From: Synechococcus sp. RedBA-s
GTDB taxonomy: Bacteria > Cyanobacteriota > Cyanobacteriia > PCC-6307 > Cyanobiaceae
Direction: 5' to 3'
Assembly (NCBI RefSeq): GCF_024345495.1
Contig: NZ_JAGQBF010000023.1
Coordinates: forward strand, 1-49,604
DNA length: 49,604 nucleotides
Below, in pieces: positions 9,119 through 18,746 of the stretch. The notes beneath the pieces are model-generated. The model did no database searches and was not told where the DNA came from. It worked only from the letters and a program-made list of their open reading frames with translations. Each line of letters begins with the position of its first letter. Within the stretch, counting starts at the first letter, position 1. The translations under genes and the position numbers were made by a program.

Positions 9119-10093
9119 TTGGTCCTTGCCGGCGTGCAGGAACAGCTACAACCCCTCAAGGTCCGGCTGTTTCCTCGCCGGGTCTGGCTGGCTCTTGAGG
9201 ATGACGCGGTCACGGTGTTGACCACCAAGGGACGGGGCCAGCCGGTTCAACTGGACCTGCTGAGGCGGGTGCCCCTGCCGCAGGGGGCCTGCTCCGCCGG
9301 TGATCCCCAGCAGGTGATGGCCCTCGGCGATCTGATCGGGGATCTGCTGGTGGAACTGGGCCTGGTGGGCGCTGAGGTGCTGGCGGTGCTTCCCGCCGCC
9401 GCCTGTGCCTGGAGGGTGGTGCAGTGGCCCTTCGACGACTGGCCCGAGTCAGCGGACGAGGCCCTGCGCCAGATCGACCCCACCCTTGGGCTTCCCTATG
9501 ACCTCTCCCAGGCCTACATCAGCCTCCTGCCGCTGGAGGGTGCTGGCCAGCAGGACTCTGGGGCCTGCTCCTCGCTGCTGGTGAGTGTCCCGCGCCAGCG
9601 GGTGCTCAGCTGGATTGAGGTGTTCGACATTGCCGGGGTGCAGCTGGAGCGGCTGGAAGCGACTCAGGTGTGCGAACTGAGGGCCCTGGCCCCCCTGCTC
9701 GACGGGGCCGAGCCTGATCTGCTCGAGGTGCTGGTGGTGCTGGAAGAGCGGGGTGCGCGGCTCACCCTGTTGCGCCACGGCGTGCCGGAGTACGGCCATC
9801 AGTTGAAAGGGTCGCTGTCCGACCTCGAGGATGAGTTGGAGCGTTGCATCGACTACTGGCGCGGCCGGGATCCAGGCGTGATCGGTGTTCGCCTCTGGCT
9901 GACGGGCTCCAGTCCAGACCTGCCCCTGCTGGCTGACAAGCTGCGCGGCAGGGGCGACTGGCCTGTGGAGATCCTCGATCCGGTGGCCCTTGGCTGGATC
10001 GCCCTGCCCCCGGACGACGACGATGAGCCGCCACCGCCAGGTTCTGCCCTGGCCAGCCTCCATGGACTGATGCAAGCGGAGGCGGCGCGATGA
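9119..10093 (+). CDS. pilM: Type IV pilus inner-membrane platform protein PilM-like
   Basis: Predicted cytoplasmic actin-like component of the pilus alignment complex, which binds the N-terminus of PilN. The 324-aa protein has no membrane span. It resembles PilM by overall arrangement (an ATPase-like fold with LALEDDAVTVL near the start) more than by sharp motifs, and its identity rests mainly on position: it overlaps pilN by four bases, and pilO and pilQ follow. TTG 9119 is the first start after an in-frame stop at 9113. GTG 9134 is an alternative. The 95 bases after pyrD hold only a weak CCCC/GGGG hairpin. Confidence 0.75.
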   Translation: MVLAGVQEQLQPLKVRLFPRRVWLALEDDAVTVLTTKGRGQPVQLDLLRRVPLPQGACSAGDPQQVMALGDLIGDLLVELGLVGAEVLAVLPAAACAWRVVQWPFDDWPESADEALRQIDPTLGLPYDLSQAYISLLPLEGAGQQDSGACSSLLVSVPRQRVLSWIEVFDIAGVQLERLEATQVCELRALAPLLDGAEPDLLEVLVVLEERGARLTLLRHGVPEYGHQLKGSLSDLEDELERCIDYWRGRDPGVIGVRLWLTGSSPDLPLLADKLRGRGDWPVEILDPVALGWIALPPDDDDEPPPPGSALASLHGLMQAEAAR

Positions 10094-10803
10094 GCCCGAT
10101 GTTTCCTGGTCTTGACCTGCTGCGGGAACGGCGGCTGGAGCTGGGTCTGCCTGCGGAACCGCCCAGGCCGCCCGACGCCAGGCGGCTGCTGTTGATCGGA
10201 TCGGCCATCGGCGGCGCCATCGTGCTTTCCACCATTGGCGTGACGCTGCTGTTGAAGCTGCAGGGGCTGCTGCTGGAGCAGGAGCTCACCCGGCTGGCGC
10301 CGGTGCGGGGCCAGGTGGAGACACTCGAGGCCGAACTGGCTGCCGATCAGGGCAACCTGGAGCGCAAAAGCAAAGGAAATGCTGAGCTGGTGAATGGACT
10401 GGTGGCCGTGCGCTCTGGCTCTGCCCTGATGACCGACCTGGCCGGCCGCACACCGGCCGAGTTGCAGCTCACATCGGTGGTGGTGGGCAAGGACGATCTG
10501 CAGCTCAAGGGCCGCACCGCTGACCCCGGTGCGTTCGAGCGGATCAATGCCCTGGTGCTGCGCCTCAAAACGTCTGAGCTGACCGATCCAGCCAGCGTCA
10601 ACCTCAGCCGCGCGATCCGCACCGACACCGATCCCAACCAGCCGAACAAGGGGCCGGAGAGCGGCCTGGTGGAGTTTGAGCTCAGTGCCGCCTTCCGTCC
10701 CCCGCCGGCCAGCACAGCCCAGCTGAAGCAGTTGCAGGAGCTGGGTGCCGGCGGCATGGCCCGCCGTCTGGAGCTGTTGCAGAAGGAGGGCCTGCTGCGA
10801 TGA
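10090..10803 (+). CDS. pilN: Type IV pilus assembly protein PilN-like
   Basis: Bitopic inner-membrane protein that links cytoplasmic PilM to PilO. The 237-aa product has a short cytoplasmic N-terminus (MSPMFPGLDLLRERRLELG, the PilM-binding type), one membrane helix at about residues 33-56, then a coiled-coil (residues 57-100) and a periplasmic ferredoxin-like domain. ATG 10090 overlaps the pilM stop, and its own stop overlaps the pilO start (ATGA). Such coupling is typical of stoichiometric complex subunits. Confidence 0.8.
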   Translation: MSPMFPGLDLLRERRLELGLPAEPPRPPDARRLLLIGSAIGGAIVLSTIGVTLLLKLQGLLLEQELTRLAPVRGQVETLEAELAADQGNLERKSKGNAELVNGLVAVRSGSALMTDLAGRTPAELQLTSVVVGKDDLQLKGRTADPGAFERINALVLRLKTSELTDPASVNLSRAIRTDTDPNQPNKGPESGLVEFELSAAFRPPPASTAQLKQLQELGAGGMARRLELLQKEGLLR

Positions 10804-11624
10804 CCAACCTTCAGCAGGGCGCGCCGCCCCGGTCTCTGCTCTTGCGCAACGGTCTGTTGATCGGTCTGCCCGTGGCGGCTGGTCTGGTGCTGGCCGGTCT
10901 GGTGGGCGTGGTGGGGGTGTTTCAGCCCTGGAGTCAGCTGCGCCGGGATCAACTCCAGCTCGATGAGCTGCGGGGCATGAACGAACGGCTGCCACTGCTG
11001 CGGGGCCAGCGGGTACGCCAGCTCGATCAGGTCAAGACTGTGGAGGGTCAGCGCTCCAGCCTGCTGAAGCTGATCGCCGGCAGTGGTCAGATCAGTACCT
11101 TCCTGGCCCAGCTGAACCGCGAGGCCACGGCCACCGGCGTGCAGCTCGATGTGTTCGAGCCTGTGGCGCCCACGGCAGCAGCAGCCCCGGCCGCTGCGGG
11201 CAAGCCAGCTCCCGGCGGCCAGGAGAAGGAAGCGGCACCTCCACCGGACCCCCTAGAGGCCGATGGCCTGCGCAGGACCACCCTGCTACTGAGCGCTCGC
11301 GGGCGCTACCCGAACCTGCTGGTGTTCCTGCGCCGCCTGGAGCGCCTCAGCCTGCTGGTGGCCCAGAGCGATCTCAACCTCGACCTGGAAGCCATCCGCG
11401 CCCAGGCCCAGCCGGTCGCCAACAGGCCCGGGGGACAAGTGCCGCCCATTCCCAAGGTGGTGCTGAAGCTGAACCTGGCGCTCTACGGCGAGGGCCCTGC
11501 CCTCAAGCCCGCTGTCAAAGCGGTTACGGCAGCCACGGCCCCAGCGCCTGCCGGCACTCCGCCCGCGGCACCACCACCTGCCGCCAGTCCCGCTGCCCCG
11601 GCACCCCCGGCTCCACCCCAATGA
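10800..11624 (+). CDS. pilO: Type IV pilus assembly protein PilO-like
   Basis: Partner of PilN in the inner-membrane alignment complex. The 274-aa protein has one N-terminal membrane helix (about residues 16-42), a coiled coil (LDELRGMNERLPLLRGQRVRQLDQV) and a periplasmic domain with the PilO-like segment YPNLLVFLRRLERLSLLVAQSDLNL. A Pro/Ala-rich tail ends the protein, and another such linker sits near residues 120-145. No pilP lies between pilO and pilQ, as is usual in cyanobacteria. Confidence 0.8.
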   Translation: MTNLQQGAPPRSLLLRNGLLIGLPVAAGLVLAGLVGVVGVFQPWSQLRRDQLQLDELRGMNERLPLLRGQRVRQLDQVKTVEGQRSSLLKLIAGSGQISTFLAQLNREATATGVQLDVFEPVAPTAAAAPAAAGKPAPGGQEKEAAPPPDPLEADGLRRTTLLLSARGRYPNLLVFLRRLERLSLLVAQSDLNLDLEAIRAQAQPVANRPGGQVPPIPKVVLKLNLALYGEGPALKPAVKAVTAATAPAPAGTPPAAPPPAASPAAPAPPAPPQ

Positions 11625-11694
11625 GCAGGCAGGGGCCACAGTTGCATTTGGTCATCTGGTGTTTACAGAACACACCCCATACCATCCCGACGTG

Positions 11695-14412
11695 ATGGAT
11701 GCGTTGATGGGCTCAGCTGGTCTTGGATTCCGCGGCGGACTGTGGCTGGCCACCAGCAGCATCCTGCTGGCGACCTTGCCACTGGCGGTGACCCCGGCTC
11801 CAGTGCTGGCCCAGGCAGCCATTCGCTCCGACGGACTGCAGCTGAAGCTGCGCCGCCTGCCCGATGCCCTGGAGCTGGTGATCCAGGACGCGGGCACCGG
11901 CAGCGACCTGCGCCAGCAGATGCAGGGCCAGACGTGGCTAGGCGAGCTGCGCACCTCGCAGATCCGCGGGCTCAAGGCCGGCCGCCAGTCGCTCTCGATG
12001 ACTGACGCCGGCGTGAATTCGATCACCTTCGATGGCACCGGCACGGAATTCCAGCTCAAGGTGACGCCCATGCCCGGGCGCAACCTGGGCACACCGCTGG
12101 TGAGCAGCGACGGCCGTGATCTCACGGTGCGCTTCAACGCTCCGGAGCTTCCCGTGAGCCAGACGGCTCGAGTGGATCTGCGCGCGCCGGCACGGGTGCC
12201 CACGATGCCTTTTGTGCCGCCCCTGCGGCCCCGGGCGGTGGCTCCCCCCTCGGGCGACATCGCCGTGGGCACGATGACGATCCGCAACCGCGGCTACCTC
12301 AGCCTCTACGGCCCTCCCGTAACGCTCACCACTCGGGCCGCCAACCCGCGCGATGTGTTGATGGTGCTGGCGCAGATGGGGGGGTATGGCTTCGCCTTCT
12401 CGGATGCCTCGATGGCGAATGGACTGGGTTCCGCGGCCGCCATGAAGCAGGCGCCCGCCCCGGTGACGGTGGCGTTCCAGAACGAGCCCTATGAGAGGGC
12501 ATTCAACTTCGTGCTGCTCTCCTCCGGGCTTCAGGCCCGTAAAGAGGGCAACACGATCCTGGTGGGATCCGATGTGCTGGGCAAGACGATCGGCCCGCAG
12601 ATGTCGAAGGTGTACCGCCTCAACCAGGTGTCACCCAATTCAGCGGCGGATTACCTCGCCAACCTCGGGGCCCAGGTCACCAAAACCACGTCGGTCACCA
12701 CGGCCGTGTCCCAGGGTGTTCCCCTGGGGGCTCAGCCTGCCGGCACCGGCCTCACCGCCACCTCCCAGAGCACCACCTCCACTCAGCAGACCGTGGAGGC
12801 TTTCGGAGCATCAACCGGCCCCCTGGTGGGGCTGCGCGCCACCACCGATCCACGCCTGGGCACGATCACGATCGTGGGAGAGCCTGCGCTGGTGGCCATC
12901 GGCGAGCAATACCTCAAGCAGCTGGATCTGCGTCAGCGCCAGGTGGCGTTGTCGGTGAAAATTCTCGATGTAACCCTCACGAACGACACCGAGATCGACA
13001 ATAGCTTCGCCTTCCGCTTTGGGAATAACTTCATCGTGAATGATGGCGGCAGGTTGCTGGCAGCTTTTGGGCGTAATTTGCCGGCTAACGCAGCAGACTT
13101 TTCGCCTGAAAACACCCGGGAAAGCTTTGGCAGCTCCTCGCGCACAGTGGGAAATACCGGAAACAACTCCAATTCGGGCTCCACCTCCAATTCTCAATCG
13201 CAGAACAATTCGGGGTCTGGAAGTGATTCATCGTTCAGCGAAGATCTCACGCTTTCGCTCAATAACGGCCGTTCGCTGGATCAGAGTCAGATCAGCGATG
13301 TGAACCGTCAGCTGTTCAGTGAGACTGGCACGCGTATTGACCCCTTTGAGGTGGAACGGTTCATCCCCAATCCTAATTTCAATCCCGGAGCGGCCACTCC
13401 TGGAGATCGCTTCATCACCGTCACCGATACGGAATATCGCATCGTCCCAATCGGAGAAAATACTCGCACCATCACCGACGACCTCACGTCCAGAATTTCC
13501 CAGATCGTTTCATCCCAAGTGAACAGCGGTGTGAACATCGCTCGCAGCCGCGGCGGCTTTAGCAATTCCGGCTCCACCAGTCAGTCGGGCTCGGGCAACA
13601 CGGGCTCAAGGAATTCACGTTCGGGTTCGGACACGGTGACCGATTCCTTCCAGAATTATTCCGGTTCACGCCGTCGCAACCCCGGTCTGAACTACCCCGA
13701 CAACGAATTCTTCAGCTTCCTTCAGGCTCAGATCGTGTCACGCAATGCCAAGGTGCTGGCCAGCCCCACCCTGATTCTCAGTGAGAATCCTGAGCTGATC
13801 GAGGGCGGCGCCAATGTTGGAGGAGGTGGTCTTGGTGGGCAGGCTGGCGACACCTCTGGCCTCAGCCCCGCCACGATCGGCCGCTCACGGGCCAATGAGT
13901 CGTTCGTCACCGTGGGTCGCCAGGTGGTGTCGGCCTATGAAGTCACCAACACCGCCAATGTGGGCACCAGCTGCGAGCCCACGTTCAGCACGGCTGGCCT
14001 CACGTTTGGGGCGCGAATATCAAAAATCGACGACAATGGCTTCGTCACCTTCACGCTCTCTCCGGCAATTTCCGGTGTGGTGGACCGGCAGCCAGTGCCG
14101 GGCTGCGGCGATATCGATATCCTGCGCCTGCGCCGCCTCGACACCGGCAGCGTGCGTGTGCGCGATGGTCAGACCCTGATCCTCACCGGTGTGATCTCCG
14201 AGGATGACAATCAGGAAGTGTCGAAATGGCCGATCCTTGGTGATCTGCCCCTGGTGGGTCAGTTCTTCCGCAAGACCAACGGCTCCCGCCTCAAGAACGA
14301 ACTGGTGATCCTCGTGACTCCCCGCATCATTGATGACGAGCAGGGCGGCACCTACGGCTACGGCTACACCCCCTCCACCCAGGATGCCCGCCGTCTGATC
14401 TACAGCCCCTGA
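11695..14412 (+). CDS. pilQ: Type IV pilus secretin PilQ
   Basis: Outer-membrane gated channel through which the pilus, and DNA during transformation, passes. From ATG 11695 the 905-aa precursor has a signal peptide ending near APVLAQA. An AMIN-type domain follows (LKLRRLPDALELVIQDAG), then an STN/N0-like domain (PRDVLMVLAQMGGYGFAFSD), a secretin_N repeat (SPNSAADYLANLGAQV) and the C-terminal secretin domain (AKVLASPTLILSENPELIEGG, VRDGQTLILTGVI, PLVGQFFR). A Ser/Asn/Gly-rich region of roughly 190 residues (bases 13090-13660) interrupts the domain. GTG 11659 in the same frame is an alternative start. Confidence 0.93.
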   Translation: MDALMGSAGLGFRGGLWLATSSILLATLPLAVTPAPVLAQAAIRSDGLQLKLRRLPDALELVIQDAGTGSDLRQQMQGQTWLGELRTSQIRGLKAGRQSLSMTDAGVNSITFDGTGTEFQLKVTPMPGRNLGTPLVSSDGRDLTVRFNAPELPVSQTARVDLRAPARVPTMPFVPPLRPRAVAPPSGDIAVGTMTIRNRGYLSLYGPPVTLTTRAANPRDVLMVLAQMGGYGFAFSDASMANGLGSAAAMKQAPAPVTVAFQNEPYERAFNFVLLSSGLQARKEGNTILVGSDVLGKTIGPQMSKVYRLNQVSPNSAADYLANLGAQVTKTTSVTTAVSQGVPLGAQPAGTGLTATSQSTTSTQQTVEAFGASTGPLVGLRATTDPRLGTITIVGEPALVAIGEQYLKQLDLRQRQVALSVKILDVTLTNDTEIDNSFAFRFGNNFIVNDGGRLLAAFGRNLPANAADFSPENTRESFGSSSRTVGNTGNNSNSGSTSNSQSQNNSGSGSDSSFSEDLTLSLNNGRSLDQSQISDVNRQLFSETGTRIDPFEVERFIPNPNFNPGAATPGDRFITVTDTEYRIVPIGENTRTITDDLTSRISQIVSSQVNSGVNIARSRGGFSNSGSTSQSGSGNTGSRNSRSGSDTVTDSFQNYSGSRRRNPGLNYPDNEFFSFLQAQIVSRNAKVLASPTLILSENPELIEGGANVGGGGLGGQAGDTSGLSPATIGRSRANESFVTVGRQVVSAYEVTNTANVGTSCEPTFSTAGLTFGARISKIDDNGFVTFTLSPAISGVVDRQPVPGCGDIDILRLRRLDTGSVRVRDGQTLILTGVISEDDNQEVSKWPILGDLPLVGQFFRKTNGSRLKNELVILVTPRIIDDEQGGTYGYGYTPSTQDARRLIYSP

Positions 14413-14436
14413 GTCCAAAGACCAAAGTTCCAGTGA

Positions 14437-15258
14437 TCAAAAGGCCAGCGGAGCAAAGTATTTGATCGCCAGTGGTGCCAGCTGCTGGAAGATCGAGGCG
14501 GCGCTCTGCATGAACTGGCCACCCCAGCCATTGCCGCCGGCGCCGCCCTGGGGGTTCTTCTTGAGCTGTTCGGCGCCCTGCAGCACTTGTTTGGCCACCA
14601 CCGTGTTGCCCTGCTGCTCGAACAGGCTGGCGGCGTAGGTGAAGTCGGCGGCGGCCTGCTCGCGCTTGGCCTGCTCAGCCCGGCTGATGCCCCGCGCCAG
14701 CCAGCTCATGGCCGCATCGGGCTGTTTCAGGATCGCCTGGTTGAAATAGGTTTCCGCTTCGCCCGCCCGGCCCTGCAGAGCCGCCTCCACGCCGGAATTG
14801 TGCAGATCGGCGTAGCTGCTGGCGCTGGGATTCACCCCCACCGCCCGTTTCCAGTGGCTGCGGGCCAAGCCGTCCACATCGAGCAAGGCGCCGCTTAGAT
14901 CGGCTTCGCGCAGATCGGTGCCCTCCAGCTGGGCACCCCGCAGGTCGGCGCCGCGCAGGGAGGCCCCCAGCAACGAGGTGAAGGTGAGATTCGCCCCCTG
15001 GAGATTGGCGCCATCGAGCTGGGCACGGCTGAGGTTGGCCCGCTGCAGCTGGGCTTTGCTCAGGTCGGCGTCGCGCAGGTCCGCATGGACCAGATCTGCG
15101 TCCTGCAGCCGGCAGCTGGAGCAGGCCTTCTTGTCGAGCAGACGCATCACATCGTCGGCCTCGGCGGCGTGCACCGCTGGGCCAAGCAGCTGGGCGCCGG
15201 TGGCCAGCAGCAGGGCTCCCCTCAGTAGAGGGCCATGGAATCGCAGCTGTGGCGCCAT
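14437..15258 (-). CDS. Exported pentapeptide-repeat protein with TPR-like C-terminus
   Basis: The 273-aa protein begins with a signal peptide (cleavage near AVHAAEADD). It then has a CSSC pair at residues 46-49 and about ten A(D/N)LXX pentapeptide repeats (residues 52-125), which form a right-handed beta-helix. The C-terminal half has a TPR-like helical pair (AETYFNQAILKQPDAAMSWLARGISRAEQAKREQAAADFTYAA). The function is unknown. Export suggests a periplasmic or thylakoid-lumen scaffold. It converges on pilQ with only 24 bases between stops. Confidence 0.85.
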   Translation of the reverse strand: MAPQLRFHGPLLRGALLLATGAQLLGPAVHAAEADDVMRLLDKKACSSCRLQDADLVHADLRDADLSKAQLQRANLSRAQLDGANLQGANLTFTSLLGASLRGADLRGAQLEGTDLREADLSGALLDVDGLARSHWKRAVGVNPSASSYADLHNSGVEAALQGRAGEAETYFNQAILKQPDAAMSWLARGISRAEQAKREQAAADFTYAASLFEQQGNTVVAKQVLQGAEQLKKNPQGGAGGNGWGGQFMQSAASIFQQLAPLAIKYFAPLAF

Positions 15259-15283
15259 GCCGGAGGGGGTGATGGGGTTGGAC

Positions 15284-15613
15284 TCAGCGGGCGGCCGCAG
15301 GGGACGCCTTCAGATCGCGGGGCTCGATGCACAGGCGACGGCCGATCTTCTTCCATTCGTAGGCGGCCGGCAAGGGCTCCAGGCCCACCATCCCGGCGAA
15401 CAGCTGGTTGAGGCAGGGCTGGCCGCTGGAGCAGTTCTGGATGTTGAGCCCGTTCACCCGCTCCACCGAGGCGTCGGGCGGTTGCGGTCCCTGGCTGAAG
15501 AAACGCTGTTCTGCCAGGCAGTAAGGGGCGGTGTGTGCCGTTGGAGCCAGCAGGGTCGCTGCCGCCGTGAGGCCCAGCATCAACCCTTTTGCCGTGCCCC
15601 AGCCCTTGCCCAC
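15284..15613 (-). CDS. Small exported hypothetical protein
   Basis: I do not recognise this 109-aa protein. A signal peptide (MGKGWGTAKGLMLGLTAAAT... cleavage near THTA) precedes a mature part of about 80 residues with four cysteines (CLAE, NCSSGQPC, LCIE), suggesting two disulfides in the periplasm. It lies 25 bases upstream of the pentapeptide-repeat gene on the same strand, so the two probably form an operon. Confidence 0.65.
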   Translation of the reverse strand: MGKGWGTAKGLMLGLTAAATLLAPTAHTAPYCLAEQRFFSQGPQPPDASVERVNGLNIQNCSSGQPCLNQLFAGMVGLEPLPAAYEWKKIGRRLCIEPRDLKASPAAAR

Positions 15614-15729
15614 CGTTCTCTCTTTTCGAGGCGCTGATTATGGCGAGCTCCTCACCAATGGGTCGTTGCCGGCAGCACCAGCCGCTGGGCTCCTGGCTGG
15701 TCCACGCTGGAGGGCCTGCTGGTGCTGGC

Positions 15730-16851
15730 ATGGGCGCTGTCCCTCCGGATCTGCTGTCACCCGAGCGCCATGGCGGCAACCTGGAGGCCGTGGCCCGGAG
15801 GCTGGGCTGCCGCCCTGCCGATCTGCTTGATGCCAGCGCCTCCCTGGTGCCCTTCGGCCCTCCGGCCTCCGTGCGGCGGGTGCTGCAGGCCGTGCTGAGC
15901 ACGCCACCAGGCCGGCCTTCGCCCCTGCGGGATTACCCCGATCGCGAGCAGCTGCGGCTGCGCCGGGCCATTGCCGCCCACCACCAGCTCGATCCGGCCG
16001 CCGTGCTGCCCGGCAACGGGGCCGCCGAGCTGTTCACCTGGCTGGCCCGCGATGCGGCCGCTGCGGGCCCCAGCCTGCTGCCCACACCCGGTTTCGCCGA
16101 CTACCCCCGGGCCCTGGCCTGCTGGGGCGGTGCCTGGAGCGCCTGGCCGCTGGCGTTGCCGCAGCCGGGAACCGTGGCCTGGCCCCAGCCCCTGCCGCCG
16201 CCTCCGGCCGGTGCCGACTCGGCCCTCTGGATCACCAATCCCCACAACCCCACGGGCCAGCTCTGGAGTCGCGCCTCGCTGGAGCCCCTACTGGAGCGCT
16301 TCGCGCTGGTGATCGTCGATGAGGCCTTCCTGCCCCTGGTGCCCGCTGGGGAGAGTCAGTCGCTGCTGCCGCTGGTGGCCAGCCACTCCCACCTGGTGGT
16401 GATCCGCAGCCTCACCAAGCTGCTGGCGATCGCCGGCCTGCGCCTGGGCTATGCCGTGGCCGATCCCGCCCGGCTGCGGCGCTGGGCCGCCTGGCGCGAC
16501 CCCTGGCCGGTGAATGGTTTGGCGGCCGCGGTGGGGGAGGTGCTGGTGGGCGATCGGCGCTGGCAGGAGCGGGTGCAGCGCTGGGTGGCGGCGGAGGGCC
16601 CCTGGCTGCAGCAGCGCCTGCGGCAGCTGCCAGGCCTCACGCCGCTGCCGTCTGCCGCCAACTTTCTGCTGCTGCGCTCAGACCACTCCCTGGTGGACCT
16701 GCGCGAGCAGCTGGAGTGCCGCCACCGGGTGCTGCTGCGCGACTGCCGCTCCTTTGAGGGCCTGGGGGAGCGCTGGCTGCGGGTGGCTCTGCAGGACCGG
16801 CGCAACAACCGCCGCCTGCTGCGGGCCCTGCGGCAGGAGATCAGCCGCTAG
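15730..16851 (+). CDS. cobD: PLP-dependent aminotransferase, threonine-phosphate decarboxylase (CobD)-like
   Basis: Class I/II fold-type I enzyme. The opening [14 protein letters not shown] and the [12 protein letters not shown] stretch match threonine-phosphate decarboxylases, which supply the aminopropanol arm of cobalamin. The related histidinol-phosphate aminotransferase lacks the HGGN start. Other features are the YPD motif, [19 protein letters not shown] and the Schiff-base lysine K230 in [19 protein letters not shown] 15730 gives 373 aa. ATGs at 15640 and 15658 are possible but add unconserved sequence. The gene converges on murG with a four-base overlap. Picocyanobacteria make pseudocobalamin, so a pathway role is plausible but not shown here. 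Confidence 0.75.
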   Translation: MGAVPPDLLSPERHGGNLEAVARRLGCRPADLLDASASLVPFGPPASVRRVLQAVLSTPPGRPSPLRDYPDREQLRLRRAIAAHHQLDPAAVLPGNGAAELFTWLARDAAAAGPSLLPTPGFADYPRALACWGGAWSAWPLALPQPGTVAWPQPLPPPPAGADSALWITNPHNPTGQLWSRASLEPLLERFALVIVDEAFLPLVPAGESQSLLPLVASHSHLVVIRSLTKLLAIAGLRLGYAVADPARLRRWAAWRDPWPVNGLAAAVGEVLVGDRRWQERVQRWVAAEGPWLQQRLRQLPGLTPLPSAANFLLLRSDHSLVDLREQLECRHRVLLRDCRSFEGLGERWLRVALQDRRNNRRLLRALRQEISR

Positions 16852-17924
16852 CCAGCCAGCTCGATCAGCAGCTCCGCCAGCCGCTGATCGGCATCACGCA
16901 CGGCCAGGCGCTCCATGCCCGCCCTCAGGGTGTTCAGGGGGTCGAGGGAGCCGCTGGCACCGCGCAGCCGCGGACCCAGCAGCCGCCACACCGCCTGCTC
17001 CAGGGCATGGTGCTCAGGGGCGTGCTGCCACACGATCACGGCGGCCCCCACGGCGGCGGCGGCCTCGGCGTTGGCGTCCTGGTGGTGGTCGGCGGCCTGG
17101 GGGAACGGCACCAGGATCGTGGGCGTGCCGCAGACGGCCAGTTCGCTGAGGCTGCCGGCCCCCGCGCGGCTGATGGCCAGCTGGGCGTGCTGCAGCAGGC
17201 CCGGCAGTTCGTCGCTGAAGGGCCGCTCGGTGTAACCGGGGACGCGCAGGCTGCCGGCATCGGGATCGCTGCTGCCGGTGAGGTGCACCACGCGGCAGCC
17301 GGCGGCCGCCAGCTTCGCCGCCAAGGGCCGCACCATGCGGTTGAGGCCGAGGGCTCCCTGGCTGCCGCCCATCACAAGCACCAGGGGGCCGTCTCCATCG
17401 GGCACCCAAGCGGGCAGGGGCGCTGGCCGCAGGAACTCAGCACGCACCGGTGTGCCCGTGACCAGGGGCCGGCACTGGGGCAGCCGCTCCGCCGCCTCCC
17501 GCAGCCCCACCGCCACCCGGCTGCAGTGCCGACCGAGCAGGCGGGTGACCCGGCCTGGGATGGCGTTGGATTCATGCAGCACCACCGGCACCCCGCACCA
17601 GCGGGCCGCCAGGATCGCCGGCGCGGCGATGTAGCCCCCGGTACTGAACACCAGGTCGATGCCCTCCCGGCGGATCAACTGCCGCACCGCCACGCTGGAG
17701 GCGATCAGGCGCAGCAGTTGCCAGAGCTTGCGCAACCCCTTGCCCTGCAGTCCCCCCGCTCGGATGGTGTGCAGGGGGTAGCGGCTGGGCACGAGCTCGC
17801 GCTCGAGGCGGTTGGGTACCCCCAGCCACTGCACCTGCCAGCTGTCGGGCAGGGCTTCCGCCACCGCCAGGGCGGGGAACAGATGCCCGCCGGTGCCGCT
17901 GGCTGCGATCAGGAGCCTGGACAT
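16848..17924 (-). CDS. murG: UDP-GlcNAc:undecaprenyl-PP-MurNAc-pentapeptide GlcNAc transferase
   Basis: Converts lipid I to lipid II on the cytoplasmic face of the plasma membrane (GT28 family, GT-B fold). At 358 aa it is full length. It has the glycine loop [16 protein letters not shown] at residues 10-25, the second loop [26 protein letters not shown], and the donor-site region [27 protein letters not shown] 17924 is the conserved start ([14 protein letters not shown]). Confidence 0.97.
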   Translation of the reverse strand: MSRLLIAASGTGGHLFPALAVAEALPDSWQVQWLGVPNRLERELVPSRYPLHTIRAGGLQGKGLRKLWQLLRLIASSVAVRQLIRREGIDLVFSTGGYIAAPAILAARWCGVPVVLHESNAIPGRVTRLLGRHCSRVAVGLREAAERLPQCRPLVTGTPVRAEFLRPAPLPAWVPDGDGPLVLVMGGSQGALGLNRMVRPLAAKLAAAGCRVVHLTGSSDPDAGSLRVPGYTERPFSDELPGLLQHAQLAISRAGAGSLSELAVCGTPTILVPFPQAADHHQDANAEAAAAVGAAVIVWQHAPEHHALEQAVWRLLGPRLRGASGSLDPLNTLRAGMERLAVRDADQRLAELLIELAG

Positions 17925-17996
17925 GGAGCTTCGCTGATGCGCGCGGCGCGCTACCGGGGCGGGCCTAACTTAAAAGGGCCGCCATGGCTGACCCCG

Positions 17997-18746
17997 ATGC
18001 CGCAGTCCCGCCCTTTCCTCGCCGCGTTGCTCGCAGCCTCGGTGGTAGCGGCGCTGCCGGCGGCCAAGGCCGCTCCGCCGACTCCGGCCCTACTCCAGAG
18101 TCTGGAGGCGGCGCTCAACAGCGGCCAGGCCTCCAGTCTGGCTGCCCTGGTGGAGTCTGGCCCCGGCCTGGATCCCGCCCGTCTGGAGAAGCGCTACAAG
18201 ATCCTGCGCGACCGCTTCCCGGATGCCCGCTGGCGGGTGAGTCAAGGCACCCCCCTGCGGGATGGCCGCCCCACCGTGGCGATTGCGGTGAGCGGCAGTC
18301 GCTCCGAAGGCCCATTCCGCTACAGCCTTCAGGCAGACCAGTTGCTGGCCCTCAGCGCCAACGGCTCGCGGCTGAACGGCCAGGAGTTGATCCGCGAAAC
18401 CACCACCCTGCGCAGCGGTGAAGCGAACCTGCCGGTGAGCGTGATCATCCCGGACGCGGTGCTCACGGGCCAGCGCTACGACGTGGATGTGGTCTTCGAT
18501 GAACCGCTCGATGGCGAGGTGGCCGCTGGTGGCATCGCCGCGATCACCCCCGAACAGATCAGCGCCCTGGAAACCCCTGAACTGGAACTGGCGGCCCTCG
18601 GCGGAGGCGGCCTGTTCAAATCGGTGCAGGCGCCCCAGCAGCCCGGCAGCCAGACCTGGGCGGTGCTGCTGGTGCACCCCAAGGGCATCATCAGCACCAC
18701 CAAGCGGGTGCGGGTGGTGGCCGACAAGGCCGCACTCACCCCCTGA
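17997..18746 (+). CDS. Exported protein of unknown function
   Basis: I do not recognise a family. ATG 17997 gives 249 aa with a clear signal peptide (MPQSRPFLAALLAASVVAALPAAKA). The mature part starts with a helical stretch (LLQSLEAALNSGQASSLAALVESG) and continues with beta-rich sequence (WRVSQGTPLRDGRPTVAIAVSG, LPVSVIIPDAVLTGQRYDVDVVFDEPL). It ends in an immunoglobulin-like strand pattern (TWAVLLVHPKGIISTTKRVRVV). No cysteines or membrane spans follow the signal. It is divergent from murG and converges on the next oxidoreductase with an 11-base overlap. Confidence 0.7.
   Translation: MPQSRPFLAALLAASVVAALPAAKAAPPTPALLQSLEAALNSGQASSLAALVESGPGLDPARLEKRYKILRDRFPDARWRVSQGTPLRDGRPTVAIAVSGSRSEGPFRYSLQADQLLALSANGSRLNGQELIRETTTLRSGEANLPVSVIIPDAVLTGQRYDVDVVFDEPLDGEVAAGGIAAITPEQISALETPELELAALGGGGLFKSVQAPQQPGSQTWAVLLVHPKGIISTTKRVRVVADKAALTP

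Noticed and set aside
17007..17996. Upstream extension of the secreted protein at 17997 to a 579-residue frame
   Set aside because: The extra part is antisense to murG, and a clear signal peptide begins at ATG 17997.
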